64,000 nt of DNA from Candidatus Binatia bacterium (GTDB lineage Bacteria > Desulfobacterota > Binatia > HRBIN30 > BPIQ01), in assembly GCA_026004195.1 (NCBI GenBank), contig BPIQ01000003.1:434001-498000 (forward strand), given 5' to 3'. Under the pieces are notes generated by a model. It made no database searches, had not been told where the DNA came from, and was given only the letters and a program-made list of their open reading frames with translations. Below, piece by piece: positions 63,875 through 64,000 of the stretch (the first letter of the stretch is position 1; the number at the start of each line of letters is the position of its first letter). The position numbers were made by a program, and so were the translations under genes.

Positions 63875-64000
63875 TCAGCGAGCGGCGTCGAGCCAGCCTC
63901 CGATCTGCTCTACGCGGAAGCTGGCCCCGATCTTCTCGAAGCCCCGCGCGGCCTCGGTGAGAAGGGTTCTTTGGGTCGCCGCGTCGCCCTCGAGTTCGGC
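63875..64000 (-). CDS. C-terminal end of a truncated gene
   Basis: About 41 residues enter from the right edge and end at TGA 63875-63877. The end has a tetratricopeptide-like helix: LLTEAARGFEKIGASFRVEQ, then IGGWLDAAR. This sequence type closes large ATPase/cyclase proteins with TPR repeats, but too little is present to name it. The GNAT gene starts 14 bp downstream. Confidence 0.45.
   Translation of the reverse strand, partial: AELEGDAATQRTLLTEAARGFEKIGASFRVEQIGGWLDAAR

Noticed and set aside
1-64000. tRNA, rRNA or riboswitch genes
   Set aside because: I looked for cloverleaf cores (GGTTCGAATCC-like arms) and known riboswitch cores by eye and found none that held up. Chance matches such as CTTCGAATCCGCG in cluster E lack the other arms.

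Overview
The window is high-GC DNA from a diderm bacterium: it encodes a TonB-dependent receptor, TonB/ExbB/ExbD, a TolC-type channel and lipoproteins. An LLM-class oxidoreductase of the coenzyme F420-using kind, a thiolase/DUF35 pair and an acyl-CoA-dehydrogenase-associated kinase would suit an uncultured deltaproteobacterial or Binatota-like lineage. That placement is inference; no rRNA or other marker is present. At least ten otherwise well-conserved genes are broken by single-base shifts, most of them net +1. This looks more like indel error in the assembly than mass gene decay, and such genes are given as one locus with the shift noted.

Layout. 1-11028 (minus strand) is a defence block: an SNF2-type helicase with its 3' end lost, a fragment resembling the end of a DUF1156 methylase, then an overlapping type III CRISPR effector operon resembling subtype III-D (HD-less Cas10, Csx10-like RAMP, a two-RAMP protein, small unknown proteins, a large TIGR03986-like RAMP and a gene cut by the window edge). 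No CRISPR array or Cas1/Cas2 is in view. 11313-21187 holds household genes (GPH-type symporter, a small HEWGH membrane protein, pyrF, an F420-type oxidoreductase, HicBA, a methyltransferase, NAD-isocitrate dehydrogenase, a YbhB protein), with repeat-filled gaps. 21545-28231 is a PadR regulator plus a MacB/LolC-like ABC exporter. Its two permease copies are near-identical at both ends but carry different middle (periplasmic) modules. 28932-32883 has a UbiA/MenA-like prenyltransferase, an AhpD-like protein and a secreted GH8 glucanase.

42346 down to 33425 is a minus-strand run starting at a Fur-type palindrome that lies inside a consensus-like promoter only about a dozen bases from the first start codon. 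It encodes a lipoprotein with two CbiX/SirB chelatase-like domains, small proteins (one with a Com-like zinc ribbon), two related secreted proteins (one ending in a dockerin-like module), a TonB receptor, TonB, ExbB and ExbD. It looks like a metal or metallophore uptake system with an unusual gene set. Downstream are two HAD phosphatases, a sulfatase-like lipoprotein, a multi-pass membrane protein, a CzcCBA efflux operon (54609-48420), lipid/acyl-CoA genes, a bacterial arginyl/leucyl-transferase, a GH78 rhamnosidase, a broken GNAT and a truncated gene at the right edge.

The gaps at about 12.8-13.3, 15.3-15.7, 18.5-19.5, 28.5-28.7, 42.5-43.0 and 44.6-44.9 kb are packed with more than thirty copies of one small hairpin family. 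Its 7-bp arms come in three sequence versions that covary, while loop and tail are conserved. A MITE-like element of about 95 bp occurs twice and abuts these hairpins.
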